Shown one piece after another: positions 20,635 through 31,900 of a stretch of 64,000 bases of DNA. The stretch is from assembly GCA_001839685.1 (NCBI GenBank), contig MLAK01001459.1, forward strand, positions 2,679-66,678, written 5' to 3'. A program made the position numbers and the translations under genes. Numbering within the stretch: the stretch's first letter is position 1; each line of letters opens with the position of its first letter. The notes beneath the pieces were generated by a model. The model saw only the letters and a program-made list of their open reading frames with translations, was not told the origin of the DNA and did not search any database. This DNA is from Tritrichomonas foetus (taxonomy: Eukaryota > Parabasalia > Tritrichomonadida > Tritrichomonadidae).

Positions 20635-23600
20635 TAAAATTAAGAAACATTTGTTATGTGGATTGCATCCCAAAATGTTACCTTTATTGAGTGATTATCC
20701 TAATTATTAGTTGGAAGAGGGAAATCCGGATAATTCCCAAATAACATCGAATAATATTTTTTTATGTAAAAATTTTCTATTTATAACATTGATTATTAAA
20801 TTTTCATCGATTTTATGCAATAGCCATTAATCGCTTGTTAAATAATTTAGTTGTGTTTAACATTCAACTTTTGAAAAAATGGTTTTGAATTCTACTTGTT
20901 CAATAATCAATATCTTCACACTTTCTAAGAGAATTATTTAAGTAGAAAAGAGCTGCTTTTATTTTTAGTTTCGGATAATTTCACAAAATCTAAAACCCTA
21001 CCTCTCGTCACAGATTGATACAATTAAGGATAAAGCGATTTGATAAAAAGGGGGTTGATCGGATAATATCAGATAAATATTGAGTGCCTGCTATGTCATG
21101 GATGCAACACATATTTGAACAATCTGAAGAGTAACTATGAGCTTGCTTAAAGATTCACAAAGCTACAAACATCAACGAAGAAACACATAAAAGGAATTCA
21201 TTCATGACGAATACGCTTTTTCTTGTATGAAAGGAACAATGATAAATTCGCGCCAGGTTTGACTTCTAAGCTGTCTTCAAAAACAAAGGAATTAGTTTCC
21301 ACTTTCAATCACACACAAAAAATATCGTCAATATTTCAATGAGTTTTTTAATATGAAATATGTTACGAAAAAATATATTCGTCAATCAATTGTGAGTTGG
21401 ATATCAAATATCAAAAGAACGAATAAGAGATCGTGTTAGTGTGATAAACATTTGAAATACTTTCGAAATTCCAGTCGTCTCATTTATTTAATCACAGCTT
21501 TATAAAATTTCGCAGTTCTGGTCGTCGTTCAGAATGATATGACAAAGTTCAATTTGATATCAGTAAAATTGGTTTCTGCGATAGTGAAATTGAATAAATT
21601 TTGATATTCCGAAAAATGCATTTGAACGAAGATGGCCGATTATAAAATCCAGTTAGCTTGTTCGATAATCCAGTTGATTTGGAGAGAGGCAGATGTACAA
21701 AGCATAAATCCAAAATAATTGAAAACTAAACAACAGATTTCAAGGAAAAAGTTCAAATTTCACCTTAAAATTTCTGGGGGATTTTTTGGATTTTTAATGA
21801 AGAGGAGTCACAAATAACATTTTTTTATCATATCAAAATATCTGTAATTTCTATTAATTTCTATATAATCTGAAAACTTCTCAAAATATAATATTGATTA
21901 TTGAACGTGCTAGCTTTGAATTTTTCTGATATTTATCATTGAAAAGTGACGACCAACGATATATTTTTTATTTAAAATTTGAGGTGAATTATTCATATAA
22001 AAATTTTATACAAACAAAAATTTGAATGAGGTGTAAGAAATCAATCGCTGCAATTCAAAAAATATTTTTTTCCAGCTCACAATTATTTTAACTCACAATC
22101 GATAATGAAGCATATAACACAATGAGATGTCCATAATTTCTCTTCGAAAGATTTTATCTACATTTTAATCGTTGTTTATTTTTTCTAAATGAACTTTCAA
22201 TTTTGAGTCACCAACGTAAATGAGTCAATTTTCATGTGATAAATGCTATATCTCATTCAATTTTTTAGGCATACGAAAGAATTGAAATAAACCAGTGATT
22301 ACATCGGACTATGACGATTGAGTTTATCGTTTCCAATCTTGCAAATTTGCGATTCCTAATGTATAAATAAGAAGTTAATATGAACTAAGAAATGAAAATA
22401 AATGAATCCCTTCTTATGATTCTGAAAGAAGAAATCTGGTTGACAGTAAATGTCTTTCAAAACTGAGATCTGGAGATGCTTTCTGTTTCATTAAGAAGAA
22501 ATGAATAATGAAACTAGAATTAAATATAATAAATTGGAAAATAATACTTTTTTCACGGTATATACGAAATACAATTTTTTTTTATATGCAATACATTTTA
22601 TTTTTTCTTTCGATCTTTCATTATTTTTTGAATATAATTGAAAAACTTCAGAAATTTCATGATTTTTTGAAAACATCGATATATTTGTTTGAATCACTCT
22701 GAGATTTTTATGAAATTATGCTATAAATGAACAAAAATTATGAATATTGTGATATGAAGCGAGATAACAAAGAGGCGATTTTGAATTGATTTCAATGTGG
22801 TCAGAATTTTTTTCACTTAACTTAATGAAATTGAATATTACGATGTAGTCAAGAAAAATATGTTGGTTTTCAGCTTAAATCACATCTTGAAAACTAATTC
22901 GAGTCGATGGTTGAGTGAACTCATGAACAATTCAATTTTGTATACTTCTCAATTAAATTCAGATATCAAATAATAATTGTTAAGTTTTAATACTTTTAAA
23001 CAGTATTATAGTTTCCTTTATTTTGTATATACATTTCATATTATATTGTAACCAACTAACCATTTTTATTGCATGAATTGCCATGAAAATGTTGAGATAT
23101 TTAAGAAAATTAATTCAACGGCAAATCCAATTTTTGAATTTCCCTTTTTGAGGATACTGCTACACATGATCCATTTCTCTAATAGTTGCTTAATTCCATG
23201 AAAAGAAATGCATATTATAACTCGAAGTACTTAGCGTTTTATTACGAGACAATTGTCTAAAATTCAAACAAAATGCAATTATTTGAAAAGTTTCTTGAGA
23301 TACCGGTAAATATTATTATGAAAGAAAAAAATCAGGGAAATTTTTGTGAAAGAGCTTTTTTGAAAACAATTATTTTTTGACTAGTATATCAAAATTTGTG
23401 AAAATATTATTTCATTTTATAGAAAAGTATGAGATCTTTTTGAATGTCGTCAAAAACATTTTACTCAGAAATCTAGGCTATTATATTGAATTAATATCAG
23501 ATGATTGAAAATAGTCTTTTCTCAATTTTTCTTTCTACAGCAATATTTCTAAATGAACCTCTCAATTATTTTCAATCATATCCGAAATTTATTTGAATAT

Positions 23601-23648
23601 GAATCATATTTCATTTTTTTATCTGCAAGAAACACCAAACTCACCTTT
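20635..23648. other. About 3 kb without a recognisable gene
   Basis: All frames on both strands are broken by frequent stops; the longest open stretches (about 65 codons near 22.5 kb) overlap each other on opposite strands and have the composition of random AT-rich DNA. I found no tRNA-like cloverleaf, snRNA core, transposon ends or paired regulatory motif. It could be a decayed gene or element, a non-coding RNA locus, or a long 5' region of the downstream phosphatase. Confidence 0.5.
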
Positions 23649-24860
23649 ATGAATTCCAATTCATTTTTTGCTCCTTCCTTTGTTCTCGACAATCTCAGAC
23701 AGTTCTTGTCTCTTGAAGAATCTCAAATTCCACAAGTTGGAAACGAAATCAGAATTCCATCATTCCAAGAAGAAGTGCTCATGCAATTGTGTGAAGATGC
23801 AATCAAAGCGTTCCGCTTTAATTCGCCAGTCATTGAGGTCGAAACGCCAACGGTTATCATTGGAGATCTTCATGGCAACCTCCATGACTTGCTCAGAATT
23901 TGGAGTGCCCTAGACGATCCCTTCGCTAACAAATTTGTCTTTCTCGGTGATTACGTTGACCGCGGACAATACCAGCTTGAAACTGTGATTCTCCTCCTTG
24001 CACTCGCCATTCAATATCCATCAAACATTTTCATTTTGAGAGGAAACCACGAGTTCAGAAATATTAACCAAAATGGCGGCTTTCTGACCGAAGTCACAGA
24101 AAGATACTCAAAAGAATTATGGGGAAAGATTAATGATGTTTTCGACCATCTCCTAATTGCCGCAATAGTTGATCATAAGTATTTCTGTGTTCATGGAGGA
24201 ATTGGTCCAGGTTTGAAGCTCATTTCAGACCTAAATAAATGCCAACTTCCGATCAAAGATGACTCAGATCCACTTCTTGGTGATCTTTTCTGGAGTGATC
24301 CATCAAAATCAGTTCAGAATTTTGCTGAGTCAAACAGAGGTCGTGGCTCTCTTTTCGGCCTCCTTGCAACTCACAGTTTTCTTGCAAGAAATAAGCTTCA
24401 TACAATTATTCGTGGTCATCAATCAATCAAAAATGGTCTTCAAAAAAAACTTGATAACAAAGTTATTACTGTATTTAGTTCATCTAGTGTGAACACAAAC
24501 GGTAAAGTGTTGGCAGGCGTTTTATATATTGATCAGAAAAATGAAATGTCACAAAGAATATTCCATCCAATTATTGTTCCAAAAAGAAGACAAGCTGTTT
24601 TTTATAATGTCAAACTTCCAAAGTCAAAAACGACAATTCATTCACTGACATCTTATTATTGCGGCAATAAGCGAAGCTCACTTATATCATCACTCCAGTC
24701 ATTTACATTGAATAATTCGCGAGCACTCACATCTAGAACACTCACATCTAAAAAACTCATGAAAAAAACAATTTACGCTCAATATGTTATTCCAGTTTCC
24801 ATTTTAATACCACAAACCATTAAGATGCAATGTTCCAAATATGACCTGCATACGGCTTAA
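23649..24860 (+). CDS. PPP-family serine/threonine protein phosphatase catalytic subunit (divergent)
   Basis: From the Met at 23649 the product is 403 residues; an earlier in-frame ATG at 23553 adds 32 residues with no homology to the family. Metal- and phosphate-binding motifs are in order: GDLHGN (Asp73, His75; usual form GDIHGQ), GDYVDRG (about 100-106), RGNHE (Asn133, His134), VHGGIGP (His182; usual HGGLSP) and LFWSDPS, then RGHQ near residue 260. All catalytic residues are kept, so the enzyme should be active on phospho-Ser/Thr, but several conserved positions differ from canonical PP1/PP2A. The tail of about 100 residues after the core is basic and Ser-rich. It converges on a B56-like PP2A regulatory subunit 320 bp away. 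Confidence 0.88.
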   Translation: MNSNSFFAPSFVLDNLRQFLSLEESQIPQVGNEIRIPSFQEEVLMQLCEDAIKAFRFNSPVIEVETPTVIIGDLHGNLHDLLRIWSALDDPFANKFVFLGDYVDRGQYQLETVILLLALAIQYPSNIFILRGNHEFRNINQNGGFLTEVTERYSKELWGKINDVFDHLLIAAIVDHKYFCVHGGIGPGLKLISDLNKCQLPIKDDSDPLLGDLFWSDPSKSVQNFAESNRGRGSLFGLLATHSFLARNKLHTIIRGHQSIKNGLQKKLDNKVITVFSSSSVNTNGKVLAGVLYIDQKNEMSQRIFHPIIVPKRRQAVFYNVKLPKSKTTIHSLTSYYCGNKRSSLISSLQSFTLNNSRALTSRTLTSKKLMKKTIYAQYVIPVSILIPQTIKMQCSKYDLHTA

Positions 24861-25183
24861 TATCTTTCAAATGTTAATCAAATTCACTCAGTTTATATTT
24901 TTCAATCATTTGTGTTTTTAATTATATATATATATTTATAAAAATGTTGTTTCGAATTCCTCTCTTCTACTTATTTTTATTTTTCATCTTTCCAATTCTA
25001 TTGAAGAGAATTTCTTCAATCATTTTTGTATACTCATCATAGATCATAATTATCTCAAGTAAGAAACAGAGTTTAAAGAAATTGTAATGAGTAAGATATA
25101 AATTCTAAACGATAGATAACAAAATCGAATAAATGTAGATAACAAAATATAACAAATATACATTTACACATCTAAGATCGGCT
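24861..25183. other. Convergent spacer
   Basis: An AT-rich spacer with a short (TA)n tract near 24923-24935 between two convergent genes. I see no gene or strong structure. Confidence 0.5.
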
Positions 25184-26890
25184 TCATGGTGATTTGAAAG
25201 ATGGCAGGGGGACTATTTTTCCAATAACAACATTACTCCGATTAGTTGGTTTCGCAATTTGTGGGGGTGGCATGTTTGCGAGGGTTGTTGCGCTTCTGTT
25301 TGTTCGGGGTACCTGTCCAATTGGCTGCAGAGACTGCACTGCAAAAATTCGTTGAATTTCTGCCAACTTTGTCGCAAGATTTAATCCTTTATCTGTTTTT
25401 GCAGCACCTCTGGCAATTGTTGCCCACGTTTTGAGTTTTTCATTAGAAGGCGGTGGCCCAGGTTGCTTCTGCCTACATAATTCCTGGAAGATGAAACTAT
25501 CTATTCTATTCATTGTTTGGAAAACGTCATCGATATTATTAATGATATCACTTGACCAGTTTTCACGCATTCCTTTACTCAATATTGGATAGACAAAGGG
25601 AAAGATGATTTTGGCGTTATCCATGATGAGCGGCTCGAGTTCAATCTTATGCCAAATTCCAAGAGAAGCATCCGACACTTTTATTTGTGGACCGGTTGTA
25701 CATTGCACAAATAAGTTGAAAAGTTGTTTCATATTTTTTCGAAAGTCTCGAGTATTGATTTTTGTCATAGATGTTGTCAACATTTTCAAAAATGCGATAG
25801 TCTTCACAGACTTCGTGATTGGAAAATGTCGAACTAATTCTGATATTGTTGGCATGGCGAGATTTGGAAAAGCCTTCACAAACTGCTCAACAATGCCTAC
25901 CATTAATTCAGAACATGTTTGGAAGTGAACAGCGCCTAAAAGTGGCAAGATGATTGTGTTATAAATTGGTTCATATTTTGAAAGATCTGCCGACTTTTTG
26001 AATACATTTGATAGAAAAGTGATACATGGATTCAATACATAAGGGCCCGTTCCTTTGTCAAGATAAGTGGTCAGAATATTACAAACACGTTTCATGATGT
26101 CATTTTGAAGTGATGGATTAGAATCATAAATATCTAAAATAATATTAGAAACGGTTGTTCTTTCATTCAAATCAAATTTGGCAAATTGTTTCAAAAGAAG
26201 CGGAATTATTTCTGGCAGGAGTTTTGAATTTGTTTTGGCGTAAATCGCCAAAATTTGATATACGATTGAAGTTTGAGGAAAGGCTGTGTCAATGAGAACG
26301 ACCAGATCATCACAGAATAAATACTGAGGCTGAACAGGCGATAAATCTTTGAACAGAATTTTTTTAATTGTGAGATAAATCAAATTTTTATCATTTTGGT
26401 TGATGCTTTCGAAATTGTTCTGGCAAACGTTCAGCAATTCGTTCAATGTATTCAATCGGATTTCTTTGGCAGCGACGTCTCCCTCCATGTCGAGGAAATC
26501 AAGTTCGATTAATATCAGATCGCACTTTTTCTGAAGAATTGAGTTGAAATTTGAATTTGATGGGAGAGGAAGCTCAGGTAAGCTCGGCAATTCAATATTT
26601 GAGTGAACTTTCTTTGAATTTGGCATAAATCCGGTCGGAAGATCAGGATCGACTTGTGGCTCTTCATCCTTTTTCTTATCGTCTTTTTTATTGTCCTTCT
26701 TACCGTCTTTCCCATTTTTATCGTTGCTGTCGTTTTGGTCGTTTGATTTGTTGTTCGAATCTTCTTCAGCCATCGGTGGAAGAATTGCGCGGCGTGATGA
26801 TGGAATAAAAAGTTTATGAATAGGTGAGTCGACAGGGGATATCAACGAGAGTGATGAACAACGCTTTCCATACCTCCTGAGCAGAGACAT
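25184..26890 (-). CDS. PP2A regulatory subunit, B56 (B') family-like
   Basis: The C-terminal two thirds match the B56 HEAT-like fold: segments such as RHFPITKSVKTIAFLKML, TRDFRKNMKQLFNLFVQC and ASLGIWHKIELEPLIMDNA parallel the B56 core (WPKT..KEVMFLNELE, MEPLFRQLAKC, ALYYWNNEYIMSLI). B56 subunits pick substrates and position of PP2A. The N-terminus is low complexity (Asn/Asp/Lys-rich, about residues 40-85) and the tail is basic. The open frame extends upstream to a TTG; real starts are the ATG at 26890 (568 residues) or the ATG at 26773 (529 residues, starting MAEEDSNN). I list the longer form. It lies convergent to a PPP catalytic subunit. Confidence 0.75.
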   Translation of the reverse strand: MSLLRRYGKRCSSLSLISPVDSPIHKLFIPSSRRAILPPMAEEDSNNKSNDQNDSNDKNGKDGKKDNKKDDKKKDEEPQVDPDLPTGFMPNSKKVHSNIELPSLPELPLPSNSNFNSILQKKCDLILIELDFLDMEGDVAAKEIRLNTLNELLNVCQNNFESINQNDKNLIYLTIKKILFKDLSPVQPQYLFCDDLVVLIDTAFPQTSIVYQILAIYAKTNSKLLPEIIPLLLKQFAKFDLNERTTVSNIILDIYDSNPSLQNDIMKRVCNILTTYLDKGTGPYVLNPCITFLSNVFKKSADLSKYEPIYNTIILPLLGAVHFQTCSELMVGIVEQFVKAFPNLAMPTISELVRHFPITKSVKTIAFLKMLTTSMTKINTRDFRKNMKQLFNLFVQCTTGPQIKVSDASLGIWHKIELEPLIMDNAKIIFPFVYPILSKGMRENWSSDIINNIDDVFQTMNRIDSFIFQELCRQKQPGPPPSNEKLKTWATIARGAAKTDKGLNLATKLAEIQRIFAVQSLQPIGQVPRTNRSATTLANMPPPQIAKPTNRSNVVIGKIVPLPSFKSP

Positions 26891-27024
26891 CCCTTTTTTT
26901 TTCTTTTTCTGATTCTTTTCCCACAATTCTATTCAAATACTTCTCATAATTGTTCGTTTTTATTTATCGATATTCAAATAACAATTTTTCTTAAAAAAAT
27001 TCATAGCCATAAACTTTATTGACA

Positions 27025-27032
27025 GTTAAAGA
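27025..27032 (+). repeat. 8-bp target-site duplication, left of element A
   Basis: GTTAAAGA directly abuts the left terminus of element A and is repeated exactly at 28131-28138 on the other side. Confidence 0.85.
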
Positions 27033-28130
27033 AGATGTATACAAACCAAATAGTCTTAACGTACGAAATCACTAAAATGATCCTTATCATCAGTATTACT
27101 TAATACCATCAGTCAAAAATCAAAACCCAAATAGCTAAAAGAATGACGAAAATTTCCCTTATCGCAAACTTCGCAAATGGCCGAATTCAAAAATATTTCG
27201 AAAATGATTCTGAAGAAGCTATTGTTTCAGTTTTCGGGTGATAAGGCTTTCAGTCAATTGTTAAATCTATATTTTATAGTTATGAGCCATATTTATTCAT
27301 AGTTTTGAAATTTTGCAACAATTAAACCGAAAAAAGAGCGATTTTGGAGGAAGCCTAAAAAAAAAATTGAGAGAAGCTTTTTTTCCAAGAATCACAAAGA
27401 TTATAATACTGCTTCCCATAATTCTATTTACACTTCTTCTATCGATTTTTAATTAAAAATCGCGAAAATTTTGATAGTTTTAACTCAGTGATGTTGAATT
27501 AATTCAATTTCCATTTGACAAATATGAATGTATTGAAATCTTTTCTGTCATAAAATTTTAGTATATGAAGAAAATAGACTGGCAGTCCTCAACAGCACAT
27601 TCTCAAGCAGGGATACAGATACAACGATTGAAAGACCAAATCAAGAAAAATGGAATCCAATATGTTTTTTTCCAGACTCGATGCCAAGTGAATTTTCTGA
27701 TGACTCGCCATTTAGATGGCAAAACATTCGTAATCTTCTCATTGATGCCTAAATTTTTTTTATTTATATCAAAATTATTAATATTTTTTTTATACTTCAT
27801 TTTTGTATTTTGGAAAACATTATAATTTTCGATGGAAGGTCATATGATAATAAAAAGCACGATTTATGATAAGAAATAATCAAGATATTAATGCTATAAA
27901 ATCACTTTTTATCTCAATAATTCTCAGAAATTTCTGTTGGGTTTATTTTTTTCTCACAATTTTTTTTTGGATTTGGTTTTCTCTGTATCTTGATTTTTAA
28001 ATTATAATATTTATATATTATTAATAGGATTACAATTAAATAATATTTAGATGACAATAATATCAACAATTATTCATTTAGATCTCTCAATAGTCTTCTA
28101 CATCTAGAGCTAGTTAGTTTGTATACATCT
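27033..28130 (+). mobile_element. DNA transposon-like element, copy A (1,098 bp)
   Basis: The element begins AGATGTATACAAAC and ends with its inverted complement, with about 20 bp of terminal inverted repeat including two mismatches. It is flanked by a perfect 8-bp duplication, GTTAAAGA. A copy of 1,096 bp in inverse orientation lies at 54829-55924 with its own different 8-bp duplication, which proves two independent insertions. Differences seen between copies are a few substitutions and short indels. It encodes at most an 86-residue frame, so it is probably non-autonomous. An 8-bp duplication fits hAT, P, Merlin or related superfamilies; the termini do not let me choose. It lies between the 5' end of the B56-like gene and the 3' side of the CC2D2A-like gene. 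Confidence 0.88.
27565..27825 (+). CDS. Conserved 86-aa ORF inside element A
   Basis: The frame starts MKKIDWQSSTAHSQ and has a basic N-terminal half and a strongly hydrophobic, Phe-rich C-terminal half that could span a membrane. The copy in element B differs by one residue (His49 to Gln). Being open in both copies suggests either recent spread or real coding; no transposase motif is visible. It may be a remnant of a longer transposase or a chance frame. Confidence 0.35.
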   Translation: MKKIDWQSSTAHSQAGIQIQRLKDQIKKNGIQYVFFQTRCQVNFLMTRHLDGKTFVIFSLMPKFFLFISKLLIFFLYFIFVFWKTL

Positions 28131-28138
28131 GTTAAAGA
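28131..28138 (+). repeat. 8-bp target-site duplication, right of element A
   Basis: GTTAAAGA, identical to 27025-27032, follows the right terminus TATACATCT of element A. Confidence 0.85.
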
Positions 28139-28967
28139 TCATTTTCAATGCAATGATTTGAAAATTGAATATGTAGAAATAACAGAAAAAATATTTTTCT
28201 AACTTTTTTATTAAAACCGCAGATATCTAACAATGAAAAAGTTGCACGGAGTTGTTGGAATAATTTATTTAATTCTTTTGGGAATAATTATTTTCATTGA
28301 ATTTTCCCATCATAATGACCAAATAATTTCACAATTTTATTATTGATATTTTTCAAGTTATTGGTTAGAAATTAGCCAAAACCCCATTGTTTTTTAGAAA
28401 ATGATTCAGGTCATAATATCGTTTCCTTTCAATCTTTTTCAAAAAATAAATTTCAAAATCTCGAAAAATGATTTTTGAAACAAGGTAATAAATGATATTA
28501 TCATCTGTAAATATAAATTGTACACAATATGATCATCTTTAATGAAGAAATACTTTTCATGAACAATAGAAATTCAAAATCATATTTTTTGCATTCATTC
28601 AATATGTTCAAAATTTCAATAAATAATTTTTTTAAAGATAATTCACATAAAAATTTCATATTGATTTTGAAGTAATTCATCAATAATAAGTATTCCATGA
28701 TCTAGAAGGATGCATTGAGTTATATAAGAGAATATTCATATTTCTCTGACTAATATTTAAAAATTTTATCCAAATTAATCACACTTCGATATATTTTTCC
28801 GTTCTGTATAACTGAATCTGAACTCACGAAAAGACATTTAAACTATTCGTGGGATCAAAAAACAAAATTCATTCAATGTTAAAATCGCTTATTTTAGGAG
28901 AGGCAGGCGAAAAGGAAATAAAAAATCGCTATACATAAGTATTTATTAACAAACAAATAAATATCAA
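28139..28967. other. AT-rich intergenic spacer
   Basis: Between the right end of element A and the 3' end of the CC2D2A-like gene. Only short random frames are present; I see no RNA gene or repeat. Confidence 0.5.
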
Positions 28968-31900
28968 TCAAAAATATTCATCATCTGATGATAAAACGAC
29001 CGGTGCTTGTTGCTTTCTTGATGTTTCAGAGTTGTTGTCATGGTTAGATGATGAAAATGATTGATTCTTGTGATTTATATTCTTTCTATTTCTATTTCTT
29101 CTTGCAGATAAAACGTTTCTTTTCTTTAAGGCTGCGCCAGCATCAATATTTTCATTATTTTCTTTTACTTTTTTCTTTATTCCTTTTGAACTACTACTAT
29201 CATTTTCTTTCTCAGAGTGAAAATGTTTTCTACGAATTTCTGCCCCATGCGATTGTGGAGGAGACTTAGATGGTGGTCTGATCTGAATTCCTTTTCGAAT
29301 GTTTTTATCAGGACTCTTTTCACAATTATTATCCAAGTTTGAATGATTATTTTCCTTTTCCTTTTCTTTGTCTTTATTATTGTCGTTGTTTTTGATATTT
29401 TGTTCAAGTTTTGGTTTGTGGTTTGGCGAATCTAAATTATCAAAATGATCTGATAAATTGTGCTTATGTGGACTTTCTGATGATTTATAACGAACAGATT
29501 GAGGAGAAAGTGAAGGAAAGACTTTCAACTCTTCAGCACTGTCTTTTGCAATAGAAATAATAAGATCTTCGCCACCATTTGGTAAATTATTGCTTTCACT
29601 TTCTTTTTCATATTTATCATTTATGTCGTTTGAATGAAGTTCATCAGCGTCAGCACCAAGTATAATTACACCTGGTAAAACTATTCCTTTATCAGAGTGT
29701 TTTTCTTTTTCATTATTTCGTTTTATTGGACGATTATTTTTATCAATATTTTCCACACGCGTATTTGATTCATTGTCTTTACAGATGGGAGCTTTATATT
29801 CACCTAATATCATGATTTCATGAGCTGATGAGTTTTTATTTTCGTTTGACATTTCATTTTTACTCACAAAAGAGACAGAACTATCATTATTTTGTTTCTG
29901 TAAATTTGATGAGCATCTATTTTCACTAATATCAGCTTTATTTGCCACTGGTTCTGAGCAGGTATTTAAAAAAACATTTAGTTTAACTGCTGCTGTTGAA
30001 TCAATTTCAATTTTTTGCTTTGAATTTGATAATGGCGAGTTATCATTGTTATGGGAATCCTTTTCCTTATGAGGATTCTCTTTTGTAGTATTTTTATGTT
30101 GAATAAGATTTTGTGCTAGTTGGGCTTTCGTAATGATTCGAGTTTTCTTAATTTTTTTGCTTTTACGAGATTTCTTTACAATTTCATTTGGTTTTGGATT
30201 TTGTTCAACATTATTCCCATCTTGATTTTCGTTTAAAATTTCTTGATCTCTTTCACTCTCTGCATTAGTTCTTTCATGAATTGAAACTTGCCGATCTTCA
30301 GTGTGCAACAATGATTCTTTAATTATATCATTATCATTATGAGGCATCTTTTGGTGTGAATGATGCTTCTTGTTGTGTTTTTCGTGATGATCATTTAATT
30401 CAAAAGCAGCAGATGTATCAACTCGAAAATTGGAAATTCTGTTTAGCTCTGAGTTTGAATTCTGAGTTTCTGGAGTTTCTTCTCCTAAAAGTATTTTTCC
30501 CCTTGATTCAATCACATTTCCAAGATCCTTTATCCGTTTAGTCAAAAAGTCAAAATTCATATGTTCAGGTGTAGGTGAAGAGGATGAACCATGCGAAGAT
30601 GAAATAGCTTCTTTATTTGATGAAGGACTACTATTCTCTAATTCAACAGATGAATTGGAGCATGATTTCTTATCTGACTGGGATTCATTATCATTACTTA
30701 ATTTATCTGTTGAAGCAATTTCGATCTTTAACGGTGGAGGTGGGGGTGAATCATCTTTATTTGATGTTTCAATGGAAATTTCAGTTCGTTGTGATTCTGA
30801 TCTGGTCATTCTATTTTCTTCGTTTTCAATAACTTCTTCTTCTTCTTCTTCTATTCCAATTTGCGGCGATTCATTTATATCACTATCATAATTATATGAA
30901 GAATTATAGCTTTTGTCCATTTTAATAGAATCATATTCATGAATATCTCCTGCTTCTTCTTCTTCTTCTTCGATTAAAGGATTATTAGATTCAGGATTAA
31001 CTGATAATTCATCATTCATACCAAGGTTATAATCACCATTTAAAGGATGTAATGCAACAACAATAACCCAAATAGCAAAAACATTATTTGGATAAGGCTT
31101 AATTTCAACAGCTCTTCCAAATAATGTATTATCATTTAATGAACAAATATCACGATGAATTAGTTCATTGATAATTTTCTCTCGAAGCTGTTCAATTGAA
31201 GACTCATTATCATGATAAACATAAGAAACATAAAAAGGTGATCCTACAATTCGGAAATCTTTAAATTTTTCTTGAATTTTATCCATCAGTTGTTCAAATT
31301 GTTGCATTTGTTCAGAATTGTCACTAACAGCCTTTTTTCTATTCTTTAATAAACGATAAAGGTGATCTTCAATACTTCTTGACCAATATGTGTCTTTATC
31401 ACGAATAGAACAAACACAATCTTTTACCATTGATCTAATCAAGTTTACAATTCGATTCTTATGTTGCTTATTTGGTGGTGATGCCACTAAATCACTGATT
31501 TGAAATGCTGGATAATCTTGATATTTATTTTGTACGTCGAAGAAAGGAAGCCAACAATTTTTATTACTTAAATCCCAATTTAACTGACATGGAAATCCGG
31601 TGTCTTGAATATTAAACCAAATATTACCATCATTGAATACTGTAGAAACATCAATAAGGGTGCAATCAGAACTACGTACATCATAAATAGATGCAGAAGA
31701 AGGATCATATAGTTCCATTTTTTCTTCTTCAGAATTAAGTAAAAGAACAAAAGCTGAATACCCACAAATGATATCATTCCCGACGACCACAAATGCATCT
31801 TTGTTCTGACCTAGTAATAAATTGCAAAATAGTATTGCATGCTCGATACTTGATCCGATATTGGCGTCAAGCATTTCTTGAGGAGTATGCCAAACCTTTT

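Noticed and set aside
22491..22702. Overlapping small frames on both strands near 22.5 kb
   Set aside because: Low-complexity AT-rich frames, mutually antisense, with no recognisable protein features.
27603..27800. Antisense 65-codon frame inside element A (and its twin in B)
   Set aside because: It is the complement of the 86-codon frame in an AT-rich stretch; neither has transposase motifs and the antisense one has no independent support.
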